Source of the DNA: Ophioceras dolichostomum
Taxonomy: Eukaryota; Ascomycota; Sordariomycetes; Magnaporthales; Ophioceraceae
DNA length: 64,000 bases
Reading direction: 5' to 3'
Assembly: GCA_003049485.1 (NCBI GenBank)
Contig: PYST01000092.1
Coordinates: forward strand, 53,000-116,999
Shown here: positions 44,901-55,190 of the stretch, piece after piece
How positions within the stretch are numbered: position 1 is the first letter of the stretch
How the letters are laid out: each line of letters begins with the position of its first letter
Notes under the pieces: generated by a model
What the model was told of the DNA's origin: nothing
Database searches by the model: none
Seen by the model: the letters and a program-made list of their open reading frames with translations, nothing else
Made by a program: the position numbers and the translations under genes

Positions 44901-45367
44901 TGGAAGATGTTCATGAGAGTGAGAATGGTGCCAGCCAGGTTGACTATGCCGAGAACGACGTAGGAGGCCAGGCGCAACAGCGGCTTCGTGTTCTTGGACA
45001 GGCGCAGGAAGAAGATCAGGATGGAGGTCTTGGTGGCCATCAGCGCCGGGTTGTAGAGAATCGAGAAGACGTATTCGCTCCGCCGAAGGCTCCACCGGTC
45101 CTCTGGCGCGATGTCCTCGTCATGCCGGCCGAGTCCCTTGCTGGTGCCCCAGTTGATGGCAAAACTGAGCCCGAATGCGAATAGCCAGGCCACGACGATC
45201 GACCAGTCGTCCCAGCTCCACCGCCGTACGATTCCGAGACGGCTCACCATACGAGAGCCGACGAAAAGGCTGGCCAAGGACAACGTCGCCGTCGTTACCG
45301 CGAAAACCGCAGGGCCCCGGTCCGGCACGCCGTTGGTGCGGACCGCCATGCTCAGGTCCTCCACCAT
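41975..45367 (-). CDS. Fusion of a Pth11/SAT4-type seven-helix domain with a FucP-type MFS transporter
   Basis: One uninterrupted exon, 1,130 residues from ATG 45367. Residues 20-297 carry seven hydrophobic helices with marks of the fungal rhodopsin-like (Pth11-related/SAT4) family: WSWDDWSIVVAW, a CVPLLTEFICSAPVNIVTDV stretch and DVVRIYYL. A Gly/Ser/Gln-rich linker covers about 300-440, including FVNIKQPKSVL. From about 465 a second module begins with LWGFSYGLLN, typical of the FucP branch of the major facilitator superfamily. It continues with VLETAANPFLALCGPP and LAQGIQAVGSILSG and further helices to about 940, with a Ser/Thr insertion near the middle. The tail (940-1130) is charged and low-complexity. 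The MFS half probably moves a sugar or similar solute by proton symport; the N-terminal half resembles a receptor. One chain with both suggests a transceptor, which is inference. No stop or splice signal separates the halves. Confidence 0.88.
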   Translation of the reverse strand: MVEDLSMAVRTNGVPDRGPAVFAVTTATLSLASLFVGSRMVSRLGIVRRWSWDDWSIVVAWLFAFGLSFAINWGTSKGLGRHDEDIAPEDRWSLRRSEYVFSILYNPALMATKTSILIFFLRLSKNTKPLLRLASYVVLGIVNLAGTILTLMNIFQCRPIYAAFEDVPYQPTCVPLLTEFICSAPVNIVTDVAILALPLPVLTSMRLPPRQKTILVLTFTLGVFATIVDVVRIYYLQQAIAFTPGSASSEQDTQFGGSPQFAWNASLSLMWSAVEVNVGITCACIPTLKPLIMRILPAMLVDPNGTRSGSSHTRDGDSVPPSVPTPKMPPFGAGGGLQAPPPSFRHNGAATYGSSLDGRLYGGPSAGGGGGNGGNVDAITGTKDYEQLMALDFLTTPDMLMTSGSPNALQAAALRRMQQQQRSSATNASLNNLNNHRPESSVYFGFVNIKQPKSVLRTSAADSWKYCTLVTILFMLWGFSYGLLNTLNNVVAVVANMTVAQTLGLTSIYFGGGYFLGPLVVGVWILRHDEHHRSRHGTIKHSQHDSIGGFKATFMLGLCIFGAGTIMFWPAAVLASFAGFMICNFVVGFGLAVLETAANPFLALCGPPAYAEMRLCLAQGIQAVGSILSGLLAQNVFFAKLENADIGSSGISGGADSMVLIDVQWTYLAVTMLCVALALFFYYIPLPEVRDEELEAAAEKLPVDPAKRNLGNMKLRTVSLVLAVVAQWTYVAAQECMSIYFRNLITSALSSPPATSTGTTSPAVKDGNSNTTDSASFNRAVDQGEQPLGMALSVPNYLVVAHTAFAASRFAAGFLAYLSVKHPLSRFIPTPRTVLTISTSLQVIFAIVFITVRPYSNPNLLSIPIILFFLAEGPGWPLIFSLGLRGQGKRTKLASAWLTMGASGPAFWPFVMYAIVTRGGSIQTAFSLVPALLCFTLVYPLYLTVVRDARILVDPPPTTTTTTKGPNIGNGADGSSTLHSPPLSPLRTSTAAGDGLGVSLTGDDASETPDINEVLASRRRSSAARSLLSRTTESSPHVSNNKTQRGGGQGLFQRLKLRGLGGSRSSGERASDDSTEKKAKLPSTATGTEMPSPAVNHSERSQSRRQNSGNDLSRILEEGQEDPASRGAPR

Positions 45368-48323
45368 GTTTCCGGTCCTTCTGGTCCTTCTGGTCCTTCT
45401 CCTTCTTCTTTCCTACTATCCTACTTCCACTCTCCTTCCCCGGTTGCCCGGGACACCCGCGGGACAGCCGGATCAGCCGGATCCGTACCCACCCCCTCAC
45501 CACGCCAGCTAGCCGGCGTCTTGGTGGGGACGGATCGTTCCGAGGGAGAAGGGCCCGGAGACCAAGCTAGCAGCTTGTTGGCGACAGAGGGGGAGATGGT
45601 GCGCGCTTTCCACTTGCGACATGACGTGGGCGAGACATGGCAGATGGCAACAGAAGATGTTGGTGTCTCAGAGTGCCACAACCCAACTACTGCCAGTTTG
45701 GCTGGCTTGGGATGGCTGGAATGCTACCTGTTTCTCGTTCGGTGACCGACTTAGTAGTTTGACGTCACGAATTCGAGTCGAGCACAGCGACTCCTACGTA
45801 GGAGCTGGCTTTCAACACCAACAGCCATCTAGTTGCCAAGAAAATCTCCGTGAGCTCTGAACGGTCGTCGCGCTGTTGTCGCTGAACCGCGAACTGGTAT
45901 TTTCGAAAGGTAGATGCTAATGAAGCAGAGAAGAAAAGGGCAAGGAAGAAAAATATACCAGAAAATCAGAGGAAGAAAAAAAAATGAAAAAGAGCTAAAG
46001 GCTTATGTGTGGGGAGCAGGAACTCTGGGCTGACCGAGGCAGGCAGTGCCGGCGTCCGACTCCATGTTACTGCAGTATGTTACGTTATATGATAATCGTC
46101 GCAGCGAGCAGGGCAGGAGACCGAGTTCATAAAATAAGATATTCGTCAATGCCTGCCAATTACACGTCGGCGACAAGGTGCATGACTCCTTCTCGCAGGC
46201 TGACCCCAGAGCATGGCAGGGGTAATCCCCCAGATATTTCGACCCAGTTCAAAAGATGGACTCCTGCTGGTCTTTCTAGTTGCCGAGAGTCTGGGAACTG
46301 GGAACTAGGGATTGGGGCGCAAAAAAACGTAAAATTGATGAACGAAACAAAACGAACTTGGACTTGGCCCAACTTCCAAGGGCAGAGACAAGGGACAAGG
46401 GCGAAAAGGAGGAGGAGGCGGCGTACGAGGAGATCGAAGTAGACAATCTGCCCGTTTTAACGTTTCTGATGATGCGCGGCTCCGAGAGAAGACGAGCTTC
46501 CCTGATCGCCGACCAGCAAGGATTTACCGGGTGTCGTTGGTCTCCTTTATGCTTCAAGAAATGAGAAATCGCACGGCAGCCGGGCAAACAAATAAATAAC
46601 TCACTGAGAAGAATGTAAAGGGAGAAATAAAAGAAACACCCCATGTTCCATCGGCCTTCCTCGCCCAACCAAGCAAAGGAAAATTGCGCAAAATTCTCGT
46701 CGAGGAGACAGCACATAACCCCAACAAGCAGGGGGTGAGGTGTTTGGGACTAGACCCTTGCTCGCTTCCTCCTTGCAACGTACCCAGCATGAACCTCCGC
46801 AGTCCAGAGAGCGGCTCGCTGTAGAGGAACCACTGGGAACCACTGGGAACCAACCATAAATCCACACCCCACTGGAGTATGCGCCCGATGTTTTAGCAAC
46901 TGATGACGAGTGTTGATCACATCAATCGACATCCATCGACGGACGGAGGGGTCGATCAATGCGCCCTGCGAATCAGAAGTGGACAAGCAAGAAGAGATGT
47001 GCGGAGCGGAGGAAGGGATTAGTCCGTCAAAAATCGGGCCCCCCCTTTCCCTTTTCATCATCGATTGTTTGCTGGTGGTTGCGCGCAAACTAACCGTCTT
47101 TCTTAACTGCTTGCTGCATGAGAAAACACACAAAAGACGCGCGCGCCGCCTGTCGCGAGATGATGATGGGATGAGATGGGGGCAAGAGTGAGATGGCATG
47201 GCCTGGCAAGGGATGCATGGATGGGCGCTTGTGGCGGCGGCGGCAGGATTTGAACGGTCTCGAAAGCAAAAATATAAGCGGGAAAAGAAAACGGGAGGCT
47301 TCAACCATGGGCCTTTGTTCTTTCGGGGCATGGCTGTGGCGTTGGCCAACGACACTTGACCTCAATGCTCTGAGTGGCGGCGGCTCAAGCGGTGCGGCCT
47401 GCCATTCGAGGCCAGGGCTAAGGTTTGCGCAACGCCTTGACCTCTCAAGATCGTGAGCTATCTCGTTTGGTCTCACCGTCTTCTCAAGCTTTTCTGTGAT
47501 CCCTTTGCTCTTCATGCTCTTCTCTTCCCCAGATCATCATCGAGATCGAATATACCTACATACATACCCTGCTGAGGATCGTGGGATCGCATTACACAGC
47601 GCCTTGTCGCAAAGGACCCAGAAGGATGAAAGGCAACATCAGGTGACAAGCACTAGCGTACAACATCATAGGCCTGTCATGAAGCTTCAAGCTTGAGTCG
47701 TTTCTCCACACAAAGCTCACAAGCTCCAAATTCAGCGCTGTGAAACGATCAACGTGCCTGCTGCTGTCCAACCGAACCCTCTCGGCCGAGATGGCGCTGG
47801 TACTGCTGCAGTCAGAATTTTGATGAATCAGGTGTTGGGTATACCTCACCTGTTCCTTCCTATGTCCTACAGGGGTACAACTCACCCACTAAGGCATCAT
47901 TTGGGGACTGAGAGAGAAAGAGAGGAATAAAAAATAGCATCTGTCCCAGTTCCCAATGTCGTAGATCCTCGACAGCCCCGCAGACTTACAGCAAAGGAAT
48001 AGCGGTGAGATTTTTGTTCACGACACACTTGCGTTTCAACGGCGGCTTTATGGTCACGGCATCAGTAGTCTAGGGTCACGATAATCAAAATCTCAAAGGA
48101 AGCACCTACGCAACAGCGTTCTCGATGTCTCCAAAACAGAAAGCCACTTTACACGACATGGCTCACTTCTAGCCAAAGGCCGCGATGCCATCCGTGAGCG
48201 TAGGTACCGGTACCTACGACGTAGGTAGACACCTACCTAGCTAGAAAAGTGGACGAGAACGGAAGAAGAAACTTTGCAATCTCGAGACGGCAGCAGATTC
48301 ATTACATTGGTCTCTTCTTCCCC
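45368..48323. other. 3 kb intergenic region
   Basis: Upstream of the fusion transporter and downstream of the amidohydrolase. Short frames without motifs; a small direct repeat GAACCACTGG (46829-46850) and CCTA/TAGG words at 48205-48243. A T-arm-like string near 47246 does not fold as a tRNA. Confidence 0.6.
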
Positions 48324-50585
48324 TCACCCTTCCTCCTCCTTCTCCTCCTTCTCCTCCCTGGCAAACACCCTCTTCCCACCCACCCACGTCTCCTTCACCT
48401 TCAGGCTCCGCAGCTCCTCCACATCATACCCCTCAATGGGTCTGTCGAGCACGACCCAGTCGGCATACGCCCCCTTGCGGATCACGCCCGCCTTCCCCTC
48501 CATGAACCCGCCATAGGCCGGCCCCCTCGTGAAGCCCTCCAGCGCCTGGTCCAGCGTGAGCGCCTCCTCGACGTGCCAACCACTCCCGGTACCCGGTGGT
48601 GGTCCGCCCAGGCCGGTGTGCGGGCTCCGCCGCGCTACGGCCGCGTAGATGCCCTGGAAAGGGTCGGGCGGCTCGACAGGGAAGTCGCTGCCGAGGACGA
48701 CGGGTAGGGAATGGTTTAGGAACGAGCGCATCCGGTAGGCCGAGGACGCGGTGCGTTCGGGGCCGAGCCGCTTCTCGGCGTAGGCCATGTCGGAGGTCGC
48801 GTGCGTGGGCTGGACGGAGGGGATGATGCCCAGCTCGCGGATGCGCGCCTGGTCGTCTGGGTGGATGATCTGGGCGTGCTCGATGCGGAAGCGGTGGGTG
48901 TCGCGCTGGCAGGTGCGGAGCCATCCGTGTTGGCGTCTTCCTCCTACATCCCAGTCCTCGTCCACATCCACATTCGCATCCCCGCCAAGAGGATTGCCAG
49001 GGGTGGGTTTCTGTGCCTCGCGCTTTCGTGCCTCCATGTCCTGCTGCCAGCCGCTTTTGGGGAACTCAAGCCCATAGCCGTTGTACCACCATTGTCCGTA
49101 TCCCTCATCCGACTGCTCGGGGTCGATACAGTTAGACACCAATGCCCAATAAATAGCATCGACAGCCGCTCGGTTAGCACGGTCACCTATTGCGTGAACG
49201 TTAACCTGCCAGCCGTTAGCAGCCCATTCGTCCACGACCTCTACCAGAGCGTCCTCGCTGGTGAGCAGCGAGCCGGACGTCTCGGGCCGGTCGGCGTAGG
49301 GCTCCAGCATCGCGGAGCCCCAGCTGCCCAGGGCGCCGTCGGCGAAGAGCTTGACGCTGCGGATCGTCAGCATCCCGCCGTTGTCCCGCCCGACCTTGTC
49401 GTAGACGTGCGACGCCTCCTCGAGGCAGACCGTGTTGCGCTCGCGGCACTCGAGCATCGCATACACGCGAAGGGACCACCCTTCTTCTCCTTCTTCTTCT
49501 TCTTCTTCTTCTTCTTCGCCGTCTTCTTTAGCTGCTGTCGCCGCCATGGACTTGAACATGGCCAGGTCCTGCGGCGTGGCACCCGCATCGTGCATGCCCA
49601 CCAACCCGACCTCGTGGAGCTTCCGCATAGCCGACCTAACAAACTGCTTCTTGCGGTTCCGGTCTGGCCGCGGCCACAGCGCCGTCACAATGTCCATCGC
49701 GTTGTCGCAGAACACGCCCATGCCTGGGTCCCGGACGATCTCACCCCCGCGCATGTCTGGCACGTCGTCGGGCAGAAGGGCTAGGACCGCAGGCGAGACC
49801 CATGTGCAGTGAACGTCGACGCGGTCGACTATGATGTATAGCCCCTTGAGCCGTTCATCGCGCGCTAGCATCGCCTGTGAGGCGGAGCGTCTGGCATCAG
49901 GTCATCTGAGTCCACATTGAAGCATATCCATATAGAGGGAGAGATGTTGAGGCAGGAGACTGAAAAGAAACGGGAAGACAGATACGTAAGGCAGGCAGGT
50001 AGGGATGTAGGTCTGGATATAGACGTAGAAGCTTACAGCACTGGGCATCCCACCAAGAGCCATCTGGTCCCACCCAACGCCTCTGATCCACTCCTCCCGC
50101 CCGCCCATGCCCGGGCCAGCGGCGTCGACATAGGCCGCGATCCTGCGGTTGACCTCGTCAAACGACGCCGATCCGAATAGGTCGACTGAGTGGAGAAACT
50201 CTCCGTACTGCAGCAGGTGGCCGTGGCCGTCCCAGAGTCCCGGGATCACATAGCCCTCTTTCTCCTCCTCCCCCTCGTGTCCGGCTTCCTGACCGGCACG
50301 GCCGAAGGATGTACGCTCGCCGACGCGCCGGAACAAACCGTCCGCGGTCACCTCGAAGCACTGCGCCTGGGGCAGGTCCGCGGTCCCAGTCCGGACTCCC
50401 TGGTAGCAGTAGATTTTCGAGGGGTACTTTGCACCTGTAAATACCGACCGGAGGAAGTCGAAGTTATGATGATGATAGTATTGCTGAGATAGGAACACTG
50501 CGAGGCCGACGGTTAGGGCCGCGAGTGAGATACCCCACCTGCTGGCGAGCAGACCGCCGCCGCCGCCGCCGCTGTCGGCAGCCAT
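48324..50585 (-). CDS. Membrane-anchored amidohydrolase (amidohydrolase 3 / YtcJ-like)
   Basis: Two exons (50585-50037, 49874-48324) give 699 residues. A short Gly-rich start is followed by a signal anchor (GISLAALTVGLAVFL), so the catalytic part is probably lumenal or extracellular. Metal-site landmarks of the amidohydrolase 3 family are complete: GLWDGHGHLLQYG with the H-x-H pair, RGVGWDQ, RVDVHCTWVS, SVKLFADGALGSWGSAM, VHAIGDRANRAAVDA, RIEHAQIIHPDD and the final LGSDFPVEP aspartate. The splice acceptor was chosen at CACAG|GCG (49875/49874) because it keeps frame and the conserved stretch before RVDVHC. Residues encoded by a TTC repeat at about 49483-49517 form a poly-Glu loop. Fungal members are usually annotated as hydrolases of unknown substrate; I cannot specify one. 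Divergent from the MFS gene at 52.5 kb. Confidence 0.9.
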
Positions 50586-52539
50586 CGAGCAGACTGCGGG
50601 TGGACCGACCGCTACCCAACCTGACCTGACCTAGTTCACTGTAAGATGATGTGCCGTGCGGTCGGGTAGTTTCGAGAAATTGTGAATTATCGCGTCACCG
50701 GGAGATTTCTGAAATCATTTTAAGCCTTGTCGGTGTTTTCTAGGCGTTCCAAGACCCGTTGCTGCCCTTATCGGAGAGTTCAATGGGTCAACGCGTCTGA
50801 AAGTCGAAACGGCACGCTGCAGATGCAAGATAGCCTCATGCAGCAGGCCTGGTTCCATCCATGGCATGGCATATTAATTGCGGGGAGTATGACCAGTCTC
50901 CAAATCACCAAGCCGACAACGACTTTATCAGAAAAGAAGCAAGCAATTGCTCTACCATTTCATAATGTTCGTCCCATTTCCTTGGTCGGGTAACTGTAGT
51001 TTAAGGTGTTAGGGTAGGTAGGGAGTAGGCATGGGACTCTCGACTGAAGAGCGGCTCTTCGCCCTCTTCCGCAACAGGCGGCCTCGGCCATCAGTAGTTC
51101 CAGCACCACTGTCAACCGGTATTCTCTCCGGGACTCACAGACCTTCAAGGTTTCCAGCGCCCAGGTTTGAGCACCAATTGGCAAAGGAACGGAAGGAGGC
51201 GAAACGAGAGGCCGTTATGGGAAGCCTTAGATAGCAAACCAAACGACGATGAGCCATGGATCCCTAGGTAGGTACTCTTGAATAAGCTTCCAAGCTTTTA
51301 GGCTGTCGAGACTCGAGAGTGAGGCGAGTGAGGGTGCATGTTACCATGGTGAAATACATGTGCCTCTCAGATCTATGAACCGATCGAGATCTTGTTTTTG
51401 ATTTCTGCTAAACCCCAACCTTTTCAAAGCGGCGTGGATTCGAGAGGGCGAGATGACCTTTCCCCCCTGTGCTTCGCGACAGTCGGCATCACATTGATGC
51501 TTGCACTCGGCGAGACCGGATGAGATTGCATTCTCAGAGGCAAGGATGCCTGCCGAGCATGCGAATATTGGCTAAGACACCTACCTACCACTTGTAGGTA
51601 ACGTTGAACGACATACCACTTAGACATTGGATGCCCAGCGGCTTGCGTGGCTTCTATCGCTTGGGCGGGCAGCCACGTGAACGACGAAGCACGAAGATTA
51701 TGTTGTGACAACAGCAACACCCCGTGAGGGTAGGAACCTAAGCCAGCAAGGAATTCGGATGAGGGACTTTGAGGTACTGATGGACAATCCATCTACGTCG
51801 ACAGCATTGGATTTTCTCAACACTCGATCGGAGGCGAAAAGGACATCATGCAAGCAATATCGATGAAGCATCTGCAACGTGGGAGTAGAGTGGAAGCTCA
51901 TGTCGACTTCGAACAATGCCATCATCAGCCCTTCAACCATCCCGTCGGACTGGGTTCATCGGATCGTGCGGAAGTGACAAACGCGGCAGTCGGCGGTGTG
52001 AGCCCGACGGAAGCGACACACCCAGCGCCAAGATCGATAGCCACACCACACCACTGCAGCCAGCCAACCAACAGCGCCGCCCCCACACAGCCTAGGAGCA
52101 CGACGATCGCTGGGAAACCAGGGGCTTCTAGGCCCACAAGGCGGACGTGTCGGGATGCCGGAGGATGCTTCATCACGCCGGCTCCAAGAACGATTACCAA
52201 TCAGCAACGGGGACTTTTCTCATTCCTCTTCTTCACATATACGATGGCCCGTAAGCTCCGATTGCTGCTGTCAATTGCTGTGGTTCTGAGTGAACGGTAT
52301 GATGCATCCTGTTCGTTGTATCAGTAGCAACACATTCTTCTTATTCAACGCTTCTCGCTTGGGTTTTGCATCCTCAATTCCCACCTTCATTCACCAAGAC
52401 ATGCATGCTAGATAAAGGAGGTACCGAGTCCTAAGCTGAAGTGAGTTAGTTCCCTACGGCCCTCACTCAGGTTCAGTAGGTGGTGGTATACAAGGTCCAG
52501 CCCAAATCAGCCGAGCGGGATAGACACAAGAAGACAAGG
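50586..52539. other. Divergent promoter region between amidohydrolase and MFS genes
   Basis: 1.95 kb. Contains CCTAGGTAGG words at 51266 and about 51584. A short hydrophobic frame on the minus strand at 51925-52200 is unsupported. No RNA gene seen. Confidence 0.6.
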
Positions 52540-54719
52540 ATGGCGGGCACCAGTTCCCAAGCTGGTGGTAGTGGTGGTGGTGGTGGTCGCGCCCACAACG
52601 ACGAGAGGGTTGATGACGACCTCTCATCCACGACGGCCACGGCCACGGAGGAGACGCCGCTGCTGCAGTCCGACGCCGACAGCTCCCGGACGCTGCGGGA
52701 CCAGTCGCCGTCTCCGCTCCCCGTCGCCACAACCACTAGCGCTCCGCACGTTCCCGGGAGGGACGCCGAGATAGGAACGGGCGATGACGAAGGGGACGGA
52801 GCAGATGGCAGGGGGCGGCACACTCCCGCTATTGGAACAGGGAGAGCTTTCGCAATCCTCATGAGCATGTGGGCGTTGATATTCCTACAGGGTAAGTGGG
52901 CGATTCTCTCTCTTATGTGAACCTGATGTGGTGACTTACACGCACCACACGATTGATGTTCAGCTACCTATGCTATCCTGATGTTCTTCACCTACACCTA
53001 TACCTTACTACTCTTCTTACCTTTCTGACCTTTTTTTCCAAACCTACGTCTTTCCAGCAAGCAACATGAGCGGCATGACCATGACGCAGTCGACCATCGC
53101 CGTCGAGCTCTCCGCCTACGACGAGGCCCTCTGGTTCACCAGCAGCTACCTCATCACGACCGCGTCGCTGGCCCCCCTCGTCGGCAAGCTGTCGACCACG
53201 TTCGCGCCCGCGACGCTGACGCTGGCCTCGTCGCTCTTCTTCGCCGTCGGCGCCGTCGTGTCCAGCCAGGCCCGCTCTTTTGCGGTCTTCATCTTGGGCA
53301 GGGTGCTCGTCGGCGTCGGCGGCGCCGGCGTCATGACCCTTTCGCTGATCCTCGTTATCCAGTTCGTCGGCAGGCGGCGGAGGGGCCTGTTCATCGGCCT
53401 GGTCAACGCCGGCTTCACGATCGGGTTGTCGACGGGTGCGGTCGTGTTTGGGGCTCTTGTGCCTGTTATCGGATGGGTAGGTGTTGTCTTTTTTTTTTTT
53501 TTTTTGCTTCGCCTTTCAAGTTTCTGTTTCCGGCGTCCTCTGCCTTGGGGGTTGCAGCCTAGATCTACCGACTTATTGCTTTAACCGTGTCGCTGACGGA
53601 ACCTTCAAAACGTAGAGGGCTCTCTTCTATCTCCAAGCCCCCGTCGCCATCATTGGTGGACTAGGGGTATGGCTCAGTCTACCCCGTGTGGAGGATGACG
53701 AGTTCTCCAAAAACAACAACTTGACCGTGTGGCAGAAGCTCGCAGCCATCGACTACGCCGGAGCCGTGGCCATGATCGCGACCATCGTCCTCTTCCTCTT
53801 CGGCCTATCTTCGACCACCATCCAGCCCATCCCGATCGTGCTCTCGGCCTGCTCGCTGTTCCTCTTCGTCGTGATCGAATACCGCATCGCCTCCGACCCG
53901 ATCATCCCCCTGAGCGTGCTGCAGAGCCGCGGGATCCTCCTCTCGTGCCTCGCCCAGCTGGGCTTCATGGCGTCGCGCTGGACCGTGCTTTTCTACGCGC
54001 CCATCTTCATACTCGCCGTCCGGGGGCTGCCGCCCGCCGTCGCCGGCTCGATCTTGATCCCCACCAACATCGGCTTCGGGTCCGGCGGCCTGCTCGTCGG
54101 CTGGCTGCACGTGCGCCGCTCGGGCTCCTTCTGGCTGCCCGCCGCCTTCTCGCTCGCCTGCTTCGCCGCCGCGCTCTTCTGCGTTGGGCTCGTCAGCAAC
54201 GCGGCCACCCCCGCGTGGCTGTACGTGCTCGCCATCTTCGCCAACGGCCTCGCCACCGGCGCAGCCATCAACTACACGCTCGCCCACCTGCTCCACCTCG
54301 CGTCGCCCGAGACGCACTTCATCGCCACCAGCCTCCTAGCCACCTTCCGGGGGTTCGCGGGCAGCTTCGGCACCGCCATCGGCGGCGGTGTCTTCTCGCG
54401 CGCTCTCAAGGCCCAGCTGGCCGAAGGGTTCGCGAGGCTGGACGGCGGCTCTGCGAGTCCTGGCCGTGGCGAGCTAATCTCGAAGCTGATCGGCAGCCCT
54501 GCGCTTGTGTTTGGCGGGGGTCTGAGCGAGGCAGAGAGGGGCGTTGCTGTGAGGGGGTACGAGGTCTCGCTGAGGATGCTGTACCAGCTGGCCGCGGCCG
54601 TGGCCGTCCTCGTTGTCGTGGCTCAACTTGCGACTGGCCGAAATGCCCCGGCAAGCCCCTCGGAAGAGGAGCACATTCGGGAGGCCTTCAGTGAAGCTGA
54701 TGGCAATATGGAAGCATAA
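52540..54719 (+). CDS. MFS transporter, multidrug / vacuolar basic amino acid (VBA) type
   Basis: Three exons: 52540-52891, 53058-53476, 53616-54719; 624 residues. The first 110 residues are disordered and hydrophilic, with an acidic/dileucine-like ETPLLQSD that may direct vacuolar sorting. A membrane domain of roughly 14 helices follows. It opens with a substrate-site segment (TMTQSTIAVELSAYDEALW), then TSSYLITTASLAPLVGKL, and the drug:H+ antiporter motif VLVGVGGAGVMTLSLIL. The FVGRRRRGLFIGLVNAGFTIG loop is the usual inter-helix signature. Two plausible substrate classes are basic amino acids imported to the vacuole (yeast Vba-like) and toxic compounds exported (DHA2-like); sequence does not decide. 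Intron 2 carries an 18-base T run. A TAAATAAG poly(A)-like signal lies about 40 bases after the stop. Confidence 0.9.
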
Positions 54720-55190
54720 TGATTTTGACCTTTTTCTTCCTTTCTTCTTGGACGCTTCATAAATAAGCGCCTGGATAGACTGTAACAAGGGTTGTTTTCG
54801 TCTAGAGGTGAGGTTTCTATCTCTAGGTACCCTGGTTGGGAGGGAGAAGGCGTTTGATGGGGCCCGTCCGGCGGTTAAAAATATTGTGTAGGTACCTGGT
54901 AGTTTTGCTCAACACCTCCCTTGATTCAGCCCCAGAGCCCCTTTCGCTCAACCCTGACCAACAAACATTCCAGGCAAACCCCACTCGCTGCCAACGTCGA
55001 CAGGGTCAGGGGGTTCAGCTCAGCAGTCTGACGATGGTAACAGTATGTAGCTGTCTCTTGTCCCAAGTATAACCCTGTATATCTTGCCTTGCCGCCTACC
55101 TTGAATTCTCTCATCCTCGGTGTCCGGCCTATCAACTATCGGAGAACAACAACACTTGAACCATCCATATCCAGCCGTCATTCCGCTTTA
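54720..55190. other. Intergenic spacer
   Basis: 471 bases between two plus-strand genes: terminator side of the MFS gene and leader of the orphan gene. One TAGGTACC word near 54891. No gene seen. Confidence 0.6.

Noticed and set aside
47240..47270. GGATTTGAAC string like a minus-strand tRNA T-arm
   Set aside because: Stem bases do not pair and no other tRNA arm is nearby.
48801..49784. 327-codon plus-strand frame
   Set aside because: Antisense to the amidohydrolase, whose metal-site motifs are complete on the minus strand.
51925..52200. 91-codon hydrophobic minus-strand frame
   Set aside because: Short, no start context or neighbour support, and it lies in a divergent promoter region; hydrophobicity alone is not enough.
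53729..54694. 321-codon frame overlapping the MFS exon
   Set aside because: Arg/His/Pro-rich shadow in another frame of the transporter, without any membrane segments.
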